A DNA stretch of 6,280 bases from UBA288 sp050178135 (GCA_050178135.1 JBFXGJ010000068.1:1-6280); one strand, 5' to 3'. Shown: positions 1-6,024, numbered from the stretch's first letter. Notes: a model not told the origin generated them from the letters alone. Made by a program: numbers and translations.

Positions 1-16
1 TGAGATAGTCGGAACC

Positions 17-22
17 TTTTTT
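17..22 (+). terminator. T6 tract upstream of tRNA
   Basis: Six consecutive T residues on the + strand, about 32 nt before the tRNA. In archaea a short T-run is enough to terminate transcription, so this may end a plus-strand gene lying off the left edge. It is also at roughly the right distance to be part of a poor TATA element for the tRNA. The sequence does not decide between these, and the remaining 50 bases before the tRNA show nothing else. Confidence 0.3.
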
Positions 23-54
23 ACCAAACGGGGCGCAATTTATTGATACGTCTC

Positions 55-127
55 GCCTCAGTGGCTTAGCCGGCATAGCGCGTCCTTGGTAAGGACGAGG
101 TCGCGAGTTCAAATCTCGCCTGAGGCT
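55..127 (+). tRNA. tRNA-Thr (anticodon GGT)
   Basis: A complete cloverleaf can be folded by eye. The acceptor stem GCCTCAG (55-61) pairs with CTGAGGC (120-126), with discriminator T127. U8 is T62. The D-stem is GCT/AGC (64-66 with 77-79), and the loop carries the GG pair at 72-73. The anticodon stem CGTCC (81-85) pairs with GGACG (93-97) around the loop TTGGTAA, which places anticodon GGT at 88-90 and reads the threonine codons ACC and ACU. The T-stem GCGAG/CTCGC encloses the loop TTCAAAT. There is no intron and the 3' CCA is not encoded, so CCA must be added after transcription. All stems in the fold are Watson-Crick paired, so this looks like a functional gene. Confidence 0.96.
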
Positions 128-140
128 CTTTCTTTTCGTT
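127..140 (+). terminator. Pyrimidine/T-rich tract after tRNA-Thr
   Basis: Directly after the mature tRNA 3' end the + strand reads TCTTTCTTTTCGTT, with ten T in fourteen bases. Archaeal RNA polymerase terminates at such U-rich stretches without needing a hairpin, so this is the likely end of the tRNA transcript. The T-runs are interrupted (three, then four), so termination may be staggered. Confidence 0.45.
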
Positions 141-351
141 CAACTCCTTCGTTTAGTGACGTCATCCCTGCCATACGCAACGAGGAGGGTGGGATACATT
201 CGACATTCTCCTGCCAGACACGTCCGATCAGTATCACCCCAGTCCCCGCCCCACGCGAAAGAGGCGGGAGAAGCGGCCGAACCCCCTGTTCCGACGCCAG
301 TCCATCCGCCGGATGATCGACGCAAAAAGCGTGGGTTGCGATTCCAATCTC
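141..351. other. Intergenic region, no supported gene
   Basis: About 210 nt between the tRNA and the kinase stop. Open frames cross it on both strands, but none has a credible ribosome site or recognisable protein. It contains a perfect 8-bp palindrome TGACGTCA (157-164) and an inverted repeat CCCGCC (245-250) / GGCGGG (263-268). Two small dyads near the kinase 3' end (303-315 and 320-332) are described with the possible terminator. I see no RNA gene in it. Confidence 0.6.
303..332 (-). terminator. Possible terminator of the kinase gene
   Basis: Reading the minus strand past the kinase stop, about 20 nt downstream there is ACGC-TTTTT-GCGT (332 down to 320), a T5 run flanked by a 4-bp dyad. 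It is followed by CATCC-GGC-GGATG (315 down to 303), a 5-bp stem with a 3-nt loop. A T5 run shortly after a stop is a plausible archaeal termination site, but it is short and the dyads are small enough to arise by chance. Confidence 0.3.
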
Positions 352-2214
352 TCAGCCAGTGGATCGTCGGACAGCACTTGTCGGTATCGTCATCTCGAAA
401 CGGGCCCCCCGCCTGACCTCCCCAGTCTCCCTGATCGAGATCCCGGTGATACCCAGGATCTCCCGGGAGATGGTCAAACCGTACCCGGAGTTCGTGCCGA
501 ACCCCGGCTCGAAGATCCGCTCCTTGCAGTCCGGCGAGATGCCCGGACCGTCATCCTCGCAGAGGATCACTGTCGTCCCATCCTTCTCCTCCACCAAGAA
601 ACGAATTGTGGAGTGCCCGTTCCCGTGGCGCACCGCGTTGTCCATCAGGTTGAAGAAGACCCGAGAGATCAACGGGTCGGCGAAGACCTCGAGATCAGGG
701 GGGAGAGCGTTCTCGAGCGTGATCATCGCAGACCCGATACTCTCTCCTGCCTGGTCGACGACGGCGCGAACCGCCTGCCACCCAGGTGAGTGGACACCAA
801 TCTGTTCGTACTCCCCCGTGAACAGGATCATAGCCTCGATCTGCCGGCTCGCCGCCTCGACCTGTGAAATGATCCGCTCGAGGGAAGCATCGTCCACCTC
901 CTGCCGCATCATCTCGACAAAACCGTTGAGCGCCAGCAGGCGGTTCCTGATGTCGTGCCGGGTTATCCCAGAGAGAATGGTGAGTTTCTTGTTCGCCTGG
1001 CGCAGTGACTCCTCTGCCTGCCGCCGTTCCGTGACATCTCGGCAGAAATAGACCATGCCGATCGGCTGCGCCTGTGGCGTGTAGAGCACGTCACCGTTGA
1101 CTTCGAGCGGGATACGCCGCCCGTCCAGAGCGATAAAGGTGTACTCGATCGGGCCCAACGGGCCATCGAACATTAGCCTCGTGTTCTCGATCGCCGCCGG
1201 CAGGCTCTCAGGCGCAAAGAACGAGAATACCGTCTTCCCGACGAGATCCGCCGGGTCGGTCCAGCCGGCTAGTTCTGCTCCCTTCTGATTGATCAGAACG
1301 ATCTTTCCCTCGAGATCCGTCCTGACGATGATATCAGGGCTGGCGACGAACATCTTCCGGAAGAGCTCTTCGCTCTCCGTCAGGAGATCGAAACGCGCCT
1401 GGAGCTGCGCGTGGGCCTCCGCAATCCGCTCGCAGGTTTCCAGGAGCCCTTCGGTCCTCGACCGCGAGCCCGTCTCCTGGATGGTGACCAGCGATGCCGG
1501 TCTTCCATCGAAGTCGATCCCGCTCGCCGAGGTGATCGCCCACCTGCCCTCTGTGCTCTTCGTAGGAAACTCGGACCCATGCATCGAGAGGAGCGGATCC
1601 CCCTGCATCCATCTCCCCTCCGCCGCCTCCATCCCCTTCCGCTCGCCAGGCGGAACGAGGTCCCAGAGGTCCATGGCATACATCTCTTCCCGGCTGTACC
1701 CGGTCACCCGGACGGCCTGATCGTTCAGATAGACGAACCGGCAGTCCTGGACGACACCGAGACCGATCGGCGGTCGAACCGATTGGAAGGTATCCGTTTG
1801 CCTGCTGTCTCGCAAAGCTGGAGCGGGCTCGCATCTTCGTGTAGCCCGTCGCGTCACCTCCGACAGCTCGGTACACCGGGTCTTGAGATCGTCGCCCATT
1901 TTTTGGCACATTTCGGCCCCGAGATTCACCGCCTCGACCAGGAGTTCCTCGCACCCCGGACTGGTACAGAGGATGAACGGCACGTCACCGAACCGGTCTC
2001 GAACGCACTTCAGGAATGCGATCCCATCGAGATCGGGGGGATAGTGATCAGAGACGACCAGGTCGAATGACTGGTCAGAAAGTGCAGACAGAGCATCGTG
2101 AACGGTCGGGGAGATCGTCACCACGAACTCACCTGACCGTACCAGGTCATTATGAATAATATCGAGGAGATCGGGACCGGCACCGACAGAGAGGAGCCGC
2201 ATCCGACGTACCAT
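352..2214 (-). CDS. Soluble receiver-PAS-PAS sensor histidine kinase
   Basis: A 620-residue two-component kinase with no membrane segment, so probably cytoplasmic. Domain order: a receiver-like domain (about 5-109), an Arg-rich linker, a first PAS (about 145-250), a coiled connector (255-285), a second PAS (about 285-397, ending in the typical 'RDVTERRQAEESL'), then the kinase core. The H-box is ITRHDIRNRL with the phospho-accepting His420. The N-box is NLMDNAVRH (522-530), G1 is EDDGPGI (553-559), and the last glycine box is GYGLTIS (577-583). By family knowledge it binds ATP and autophosphorylates on His420. The receiver keeps Asp56, Thr84 and Lys105, but its N-terminal acidic pair is replaced by VGAG (10-13), so Mg-dependent phosphorylation is doubtful. 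The start at 2214 is preceded by AGGATGGT five bases upstream; Met5 is a weaker alternative. The signal sensed and the partner are unknown, and there is no regulator gene beside it. Confidence 0.9.
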   Translation of the reverse strand: MVRRMRLLSVGAGPDLLDIIHNDLVRSGEFVVTISPTVHDALSALSDQSFDLVVSDHYPPDLDGIAFLKCVRDRFGDVPFILCTSPGCEELLVEAVNLGAEMCQKMGDDLKTRCTELSEVTRRATRRCEPAPALRDSRQTDTFQSVRPPIGLGVVQDCRFVYLNDQAVRVTGYSREEMYAMDLWDLVPPGERKGMEAAEGRWMQGDPLLSMHGSEFPTKSTEGRWAITSASGIDFDGRPASLVTIQETGSRSRTEGLLETCERIAEAHAQLQARFDLLTESEELFRKMFVASPDIIVRTDLEGKIVLINQKGAELAGWTDPADLVGKTVFSFFAPESLPAAIENTRLMFDGPLGPIEYTFIALDGRRIPLEVNGDVLYTPQAQPIGMVYFCRDVTERRQAEESLRQANKKLTILSGITRHDIRNRLLALNGFVEMMRQEVDDASLERIISQVEAASRQIEAMILFTGEYEQIGVHSPGWQAVRAVVDQAGESIGSAMITLENALPPDLEVFADPLISRVFFNLMDNAVRHGNGHSTIRFLVEEKDGTTVILCEDDGPGISPDCKERIFEPGFGTNSGYGLTISREILGITGISIRETGEVRRGARFEMTIPTSAVRRSTG

Positions 2215-2219
2215 AGAGT

Positions 2220-2243
2220 ACCATCCTTTGCTTAGGGCATATC
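2220..2243 (-). promoter_or_regulatory. Ribosome site and weak TATA-like element before kinase
   Basis: On the minus strand, AGGATGGT (2227 down to 2220) ends five bases before the kinase ATG and resembles the archaeal Shine-Dalgarno AGGAGGTG with changes; it supports the start at 2214. Further up, GATATG (2243 down to 2238) is centred about 26 bases before the ATG. If it is a TATA box, transcription would begin at or next to the start codon. No better TATA candidate is visible in the 126-nt gap, so read-through from the zinc-ribbon gene is also possible. Confidence 0.3.
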
Positions 2244-2340
2244 CCTTTCGATGGCGAACAACCGTGGAGGGGCACTGGGTACCGGGCGGGGCTGCATCGA
2301 GGGGCCTGTGGACCTTGATAGAGAGGAAACGAATCGATGT

Positions 2341-2913
2341 TCAGGACCCGTGGAGCCTGTGCCCGCAAAAGGGACAGAACAGTTCGGAGCCTTCGAGTTT
2401 ACCCGAACATGCCGGACAGGAGCCGGCAACCCCTGCCGGGTTCTGAGCAGGAGCAAGCGCGGACCCACATGAGGTGCAGAACGATCCGTGGGGAGTGTTT
2501 GGGGCGCCGCACTCCGGGCACGCCCGGGTATGGAGGACCGTGCTTCTCATCGCCCCGGAGACGGGGTGGGAGGTTTCGACGAGGCGGACGAAGGTGTCGA
2601 TCATGTGGTCACCCTCCTCGTGCTTTCGGCGTTCGGACGGGGTGAGAAAGAGGAGGCTCTTCCAGGGGAAGGTGAAGTGGAACTGCACCTCCACGGACCC
2701 TGAACCGGCAGGAAATAGGGTCACGTTCAGCTCCTCGTAGTCCGCGGTGCCCAGCGCCAGTGTGACCACCTTCGACCCTCTTGAAGCAGCGATCTGTGAC
2801 GGGGGGCTCTGCGATGTAATCTCGTACCGATTTGAGGCGAGCAGGGTTACGAGCGAGCGGTAGATCTCACCCAGCTCCCCGTTGACCTTCACGGTTCGTT
2901 CGTGGACTCCCAT
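2341..2913 (-). CDS. Double zinc-ribbon protein with uncharacterised N-terminal domain
   Basis: A 190-residue protein of unknown function. Residues 1-115 form a mixed alpha/beta-looking domain (helix near 14-27, then strands including 48-54, 62-67 and 73-82) that I do not recognise. The C-terminus carries two zinc ribbons in tandem: Cys132/Cys135 with Cys146/Cys149 (CPECG...CTSCG), and Cys166/Cys169 with Cys180/Cys183 (CPACS...CPFCG). Each set of four cysteines should hold one Zn2+, as in the double zinc-ribbon families, where they mediate protein or nucleic acid contacts. There is no signal peptide or membrane segment, so it is probably cytosolic. The frame stays open upstream to 3147, but Met at 2913 is chosen because GAGGT lies eight bases before it and a strong TATA box sits inside the would-be extension. 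It is codirectional with the kinase 126 nt downstream; a functional link is only inferred. Confidence 0.82.
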   Translation of the reverse strand: MGVHERTVKVNGELGEIYRSLVTLLASNRYEITSQSPPSQIAASRGSKVVTLALGTADYEELNVTLFPAGSGSVEVQFHFTFPWKSLLFLTPSERRKHEEGDHMIDTFVRLVETSHPVSGAMRSTVLHTRACPECGAPNTPHGSFCTSCGSALAPAQNPAGVAGSCPACSGKLEGSELFCPFCGHRLHGS

Positions 2914-2961
2914 ACACGACCTCGATGCAGATAACGGTGCTGTATCGAATAATGCTGAGAG

Positions 2962-2971
2962 AAATATAAAA
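2962..2971 (-). promoter_or_regulatory. TATA box of the zinc-ribbon gene
   Basis: The minus strand reads TTTTATATTT here, within a longer AT-rich run in an otherwise GC-rich region. This is a classic archaeal TATA element. Transcription would be expected to start about 25 bases downstream, near 2940, giving a leader of about 27 nt that contains the ribosome site GAGGT before the ATG at 2913. It also excludes the longer open frame starting at 3147. Confidence 0.7.
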
Positions 2972-3144
2972 AACTTGCGTGATGCCGTCAAGAAGGAGGA
3001 ACTTCCGGCAGGTGAACCTTGTTCGAGCGAGAAGATATCGGGGTAGAAACCTCGATCAAATGAGCTCCTGCTATGCAGGGGTGCATTGCCTGCACGATCC
3101 CAACGGACCCGAACCAGGACGCGCAGAGAAGGGGAAAAACACAT
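2972..3144. other. Divergent intergenic region
   Basis: The central part of the space between the divergent zinc-ribbon and phosphate-transporter genes. It holds a strong Shine-Dalgarno-like AAGGAGGA on the + strand at 2993-3000, followed by a GTG at 3012. The frame it opens is short, runs into the transporter gene and looks like no protein I know, so I do not call it. A dyad TGCAGG (3074-3079) / CCTGCA (3089-3094) overlaps a competing one, GTGCA (3081-3085) / TGCAC (3091-3095), and could be a regulator site. Confidence 0.5.
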
Positions 3145-3178
3145 CATTTAATCAACCACCAGGGCAGAAACGAGTGAT
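3145..3178 (+). promoter_or_regulatory. Promoter and ribosome site of the PiT-DUF47 operon
   Basis: CATTTAATC (3145-3153) is the best TATA-like element upstream of the transporter. A start about 25 bases later would fall near 3175 and leave a leader of roughly 12 nt. GAGTGAT at 3172-3178 lies nine bases before the ATG and matches most of GAGGTGAT, the complement of the archaeal 16S rRNA 3' end. If transcription starts near 3175 this ribosome site would be only partly in the mRNA, so one of the two assignments may be slightly off. Confidence 0.5.
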
Positions 3179-3187
3179 TACGTCATC

Positions 3188-4222
3188 ATGGAAGTCATTG
3201 TGATTGCGGCTCTGCTCCTCGCGTTCGCGTTCATCTATACGACCGGCTTCCAGGATGCCGCCTCGATCGCCGCCACCTTCATCGCTTCTCGCTCCGCCAC
3301 CCCACGCCAGGGGATCCTCCTCGTAACAGCCATGAACGTCCTGGGAGCGATCTTCGGGGGGAGCGCCGTCGCAACCACCCTCTCGGGCCTGATAGTGGTC
3401 GTCGACCCGCGGCAGACGATCGTGATCCTTCTAGCCGCCCTCCTGAGCGCGACCGTCTGGAACCTCCTCACCTGGTGGCGGGGCCTTCCCTCCTCCTCGA
3501 CACATGCCCTGGTGGGGGGACTCGTTGGTGCCGCCGTCGCCGGCACCGGTATCGAGGGGGTGAACTGGGGCCTCGGCGCGCTGTCAGGCCCAGCGCCTGA
3601 GCTCGTCGGCGTAACAAAGGTGATCGTCCTCCTCGTCGCTTCGGTCGTGATCGGACTCTTCGGCGGGTATGTCGTTCAGAAGATCACGATGGTCACCCTC
3701 CGAAACGCTCGCCGGCGGACAACGCAGAACCACCTGGTCCGCGCGAACTGGGCGGCGGCGGGCTTGATGGCCTTCTTCAACGGAGCAAACGACTCACAGA
3801 AGCAACTCGGCATCATCGCTCTCGCGCTCCTCGTCTCCGGCGATGCCACGACGCTCGATGTCCCGTTCTGGGCCCGTGCCGGTTGCGCAGTCCTGCTCGG
3901 CCTGGGGACCCTCTCCGGGGGGTGGCGGATCATGAATACCCTGGGCCGGCGCATCTTCCGGATCGCTCCTGTCCATTCGTTCGGGTCACAGGCGGCCTCC
4001 TCCGTGACTATCGCCGCTGCCACCCTCGCCGGTGCGCCGGTCTCATCATCTCATATTATCACCGGTTCGATCTTCGGGGTCGGAGCAGCTGAGAACCCGC
4101 GGCGTATGAACTGGAGAGCTGCAAAGGAGGTCGTGATCGCCATGCTAACAACGATCCCGGTGACCGCACTCCTGGCCGCCGTGCTCGTCGTGCTGGCAGC
4201 ACACTCCACACCAGGAGCCTGA
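3188..4222 (+). CDS. pit: PiT-family inorganic phosphate transporter
   Basis: A 344-residue, very hydrophobic membrane protein of the PiT (SLC20-like) family, which imports phosphate with a cation. The two inverted halves are visible. The first repeat has the motif GFQDAA (20-25), followed by the SSSTHALVGG loop (102-111). The second has FFNGANDSQKQLG (196-208), followed by PVSSSHIITGS (284-294). Hydrophobic stretches likely to span the membrane include 2-19, 43-88, 142-163, 187-215, 230-242, 267-285 and 316-338. The family aspartates are present as Asp23 and Asp202, but the first motif has Gln22 where Asn or His is usual, and Ser26 where Asn is common; the second motif is canonical. The start follows GAGTGAT by nine bases. 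The next gene begins six bases after the stop and encodes the usual DUF47 partner. Transport of another oxyanion cannot be excluded. Confidence 0.93.
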   Translation: MEVIVIAALLLAFAFIYTTGFQDAASIAATFIASRSATPRQGILLVTAMNVLGAIFGGSAVATTLSGLIVVVDPRQTIVILLAALLSATVWNLLTWWRGLPSSSTHALVGGLVGAAVAGTGIEGVNWGLGALSGPAPELVGVTKVIVLLVASVVIGLFGGYVVQKITMVTLRNARRRTTQNHLVRANWAAAGLMAFFNGANDSQKQLGIIALALLVSGDATTLDVPFWARAGCAVLLGLGTLSGGWRIMNTLGRRIFRIAPVHSFGSQAASSVTIAAATLAGAPVSSSHIITGSIFGVGAAENPRRMNWRAAKEVVIAMLTTIPVTALLAAVLVVLAAHSTPGA

Positions 4223-4228
4223 TCTCCT
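4213..4228 (+). promoter_or_regulatory. Hairpin pairing the Shine-Dalgarno of the DUF47 gene
   Basis: AGGAG (4213-4217), the only Shine-Dalgarno candidate for the DUF47 gene, is a perfect inverted repeat of CTCCT (4224-4228), which ends immediately before the ATG at 4229. The 6-nt loop carries most of the transporter stop codon (4220-4222). A ribosome finishing the transporter would open this stem, so the arrangement suggests translational coupling. The stem is only 5 bp and its role is inferred. Confidence 0.4.
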
Positions 4229-4882
4229 ATGAATGAACAAGAGTCAACGAAGAAGGAAGAGAGGCGGTCGAGACTCCTTGACCGGATCTTTCCCCTGGAG
4301 CATGATTTTGAAGGCATGCTGTATGAACAGGCGCAGGAAACCCTCGTCGGAGTCGACGCCCTCATCATCTGGATCGAAGCGGGATGTCCGGGTTCTCCCG
4401 ATCGAGTTCACGAAGTGGAACGGCGGGTTGACCGGATGCGGTATGAGCTCGAGGAGACCCTGGTCGATGCCTTCTCCACACCCTTCGACCGACAGGACCT
4501 CTATAGCCTCTCGCGCCAGATGGACTACATTCTGAACTACGCCAGCACCACCGCGCGCGAGATGCACGCCTTTGGCGTCGCCCCTGACGAGGCGATCGAG
4601 AGGATGGCGCGCCTCCTGCTCGAAGGTACGAGGGCGGTCGTCGAGTCCATGCGCGTCCTGACCACCGATGGCGGACAGGTCCGGTCCTATATCCGGACCG
4701 CACGCGCTGCAATGCATGGTATCGAGGATGCCTACATCGAGGGGCTCGTCAGGGTTTTCCGCGAGGACGACCCCAAGGAAGCGCTCAGGAAGAGAGAGAT
4801 CTATCATCACCTGCGGGACGGCGGTCGGGCCCTCCGGGGCACAGTCGACGTGCTTCACCGGGTCGTCGTCGGTCTCAGTTAA
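4229..4882 (+). CDS. DUF47 / PhoU-like phosphate transport regulator
   Basis: A 217-residue, highly charged, helical cytosolic protein of the DUF47 (PhoU-related, TIGR00153-type) family. These proteins are usually encoded next to PiT transporters and are thought to control them; PhoU folds bind metal through acidic helix motifs. Visible landmarks are the N-terminal 'FPLEHDFEGMLYEQA' (21-35), the acidic/basic helix HEVERRVDRMRYELEETL (61-78), the family signature FSTPFDRQDLYSL (82-94), and the C-terminal helix REIYHHLRDGGRALRG (189-204). Its length matches the family. It begins six bases after the transporter stop, and its only AGGAG lies inside the end of the transporter gene, so the two are almost certainly co-transcribed and perhaps translationally coupled. 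It ends 19 bases from the converging hydrolase gene. Confidence 0.92.
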   Translation: MNEQESTKKEERRSRLLDRIFPLEHDFEGMLYEQAQETLVGVDALIIWIEAGCPGSPDRVHEVERRVDRMRYELEETLVDAFSTPFDRQDLYSLSRQMDYILNYASTTAREMHAFGVAPDEAIERMARLLLEGTRAVVESMRVLTTDGGQVRSYIRTARAAMHGIEDAYIEGLVRVFREDDPKEALRKREIYHHLRDGGRALRGTVDVLHRVVVGLS

Positions 4883-4890
4883 AAAAGAGA
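4881..4890 (-). terminator. T6 terminator of the SGNH hydrolase gene
   Basis: On the minus strand the hydrolase stop (4902-4904) is followed within about 15 bases by TCTCTTTTTT, a run of six T at 4886 down to 4881. This is a good archaeal terminator. It overlaps the stop codon of the converging DUF47 gene, so the two transcripts must overlap slightly. No matching T-run ends the plus-strand operon here. Confidence 0.6.
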
Positions 4891-4901
4891 TGGGCCCTGG
4901 C

Positions 4902-5960
4902 TCAGGACCAGCGGTCCGAGGTGGGATACCAGCGCTGGAACGGGCGTGAGGACGGCGTCCCCTGGTCCGTGTTCCACGACGGAGACCCGCGCGACGAGCC
5001 GGGTGTCACCACCGGGCTGACCCGCGTCCCCGCGCTGAAGAACCCGGACCCCGACGTGCCTGAACGGGCCCCGTAGTAGCGTGTGCCGAACCCGGACCGG
5101 GAGGTGACCTCGGTGGGAGTCACCTGCGGCCAGGTCGAGGTCGGCACGGTTGTCACCTGGTACGTCGGGAACACCGTGGGCTGCTGTGAAATGGTCGTGG
5201 GTACAATCGTCGGGGCCATCGTCGGAACCGTAACCGGGACTGACGGCCGGATCATCCCGGTCGAGATGAGCGCGTTCGCCCAGCGCTGCGCGAGTTGCAG
5301 TTCACCCTCGGTCGAGGTATGGATACCGTCCTCCTGGTTGAACAGGTCCGTCGACCACGCTGTGTTCATATCCACGATCACGATCGGCGATGAAGCCGAC
5401 GTGGCGCGCTGTGCATAGGAGAGCAGTTCCTGGTTGAACTTGTCGAGTTCGGCATACTCATTCCGGAACGTGTCGCCGGTCGGAGCGATCTGCGCGATCA
5501 GGATCCTAACATTCGGGTTCTTCTGCCGAATCGAGTTCACGATCCGATCCATCGAGCGCATCCGGTCGCTCATCGGGATCTGCTGGAGCACGTCGTTGGT
5601 GCCGATGTAGAGCAGGACGATATCGGGCGTGTAGTTCATCATCAGATGGTCGATATCATCGGCGAGTTTCCCTGTCGTGTACCCCGAGTGGCCATCGTGG
5701 TCCTGGTCGAAGACAAACCGCTGGAAGTTGGGCTCGGTGGTTGACCCGACAAAGTCGACATCATATCCACCATTGCGGAGCATGGTCCAGAGTTGGTAAC
5801 GATAGCTCGGATAGGCAGAGTCCGGTTCCATACCACCCCGGGTGATCGAGTCACCCATCGGGCAGATCTTTATCGAAGCGTCCACATGCTCTGTTCCAAC
5901 CGCAACGGCGGAGAAACAGACCACCATAGCACACACCAGGAAGAAGACGTTCAGTTTCAT
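4902..5960 (-). CDS. Secreted SGNH/GDSL hydrolase with Pro/Thr linker and basic tail
   Basis: A 352-residue exported esterase-type protein. Residues 1-22 are a signal peptide (short basic start, then a hydrophobic core). The catalytic domain (about 29-236) shows the SGNH blocks: GDSIT with nucleophile Ser38, Gly93 within DGHSGYTT, GTND with Asn122, and DGIH with Asp211 and His214. The surroundings (YRYQLWTML, DVDFVGS, DQDHDGHSG) resemble carbohydrate esterase family 3 deacetylases, so removal of acetyl or acyl groups from a glycan is a reasonable guess; the substrate is unknown. Residues 238-285 are a Pro/Thr/Val linker like those of archaeal surface proteins. The tail, 286-352, is rich in Ser, Gly, aromatic residues and Arg (8 Arg, no Lys, 2 Asp, no Glu) and has no PGF-CTERM or membrane anchor. 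The ATG at 5960 directly precedes the signal peptide; its ribosome site (GGGTAG) is weak. Confidence 0.88.
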   Translation of the reverse strand: MKLNVFFLVCAMVVCFSAVAVGTEHVDASIKICPMGDSITRGGMEPDSAYPSYRYQLWTMLRNGGYDVDFVGSTTEPNFQRFVFDQDHDGHSGYTTGKLADDIDHLMMNYTPDIVLLYIGTNDVLQQIPMSDRMRSMDRIVNSIRQKNPNVRILIAQIAPTGDTFRNEYAELDKFNQELLSYAQRATSASSPIVIVDMNTAWSTDLFNQEDGIHTSTEGELQLAQRWANALISTGMIRPSVPVTVPTMAPTIVPTTISQQPTVFPTYQVTTVPTSTWPQVTPTEVTSRSGFGTRYYGARSGTSGSGFFSAGTRVSPVVTPGSSRGSPSWNTDQGTPSSRPFQRWYPTSDRWS

Positions 5961-6024
5961 GCAGTTCTACCCGTTTTAAAGAATCGAGACAGAATATGGA
6001 ATTTGTCGCGACTCACGTGTCCAG

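Noticed and set aside
245..268. CCCGCC/GGCGGG inverted repeat as a small RNA or terminator
   Set aside because: Six pairs with a 12-nt loop in GC-rich DNA, no T-run beside it and no promoter; likely chance.
140..325. A 61-residue minus-strand frame and overlapping plus-strand frames after the tRNA
   Set aside because: No ribosome site, composition typical of random GC-rich translation, and overlap with the kinase end for the plus-strand ones.
1334..1954. Long minus-strand frame inside the kinase, and plus-strand frames opposite it
   Set aside because: The kinase frame has all its domains and motifs intact through this region; the others are arginine/glycine-rich shadows.
2914..3147. N-terminal extension of 78 residues on the zinc-ribbon protein
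   Set aside because: The frame is open, but a strong TATA box lies inside it at 2962-2971, a good ribosome site precedes the ATG at 2913, and the extension looks like no protein domain.
2979..3203. Small plus-strand frame with AAGGAGGA at 2993-3000 and GTG at 3012
   Set aside because: The Shine-Dalgarno match is striking, but it lies downstream of the frame's ATG and 11 bases from the GTG. The product is arginine-rich without recognisable features, and the frame runs into the transporter gene.
4244..4858. Long minus-strand open frame opposite the DUF47 gene
   Set aside because: It mirrors the codon pattern of the real DUF47 gene on the other strand and gives no recognisable protein. GC-rich third positions make such shadow frames common.
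5105..5246. Tandem repeat in the Pro/Thr/Val linker of the hydrolase
   Set aside because: The protein is low-complexity here (VPT, APT, VPTT), but the units vary in length and DNA sequence, so it is a linker rather than a true repeat array.
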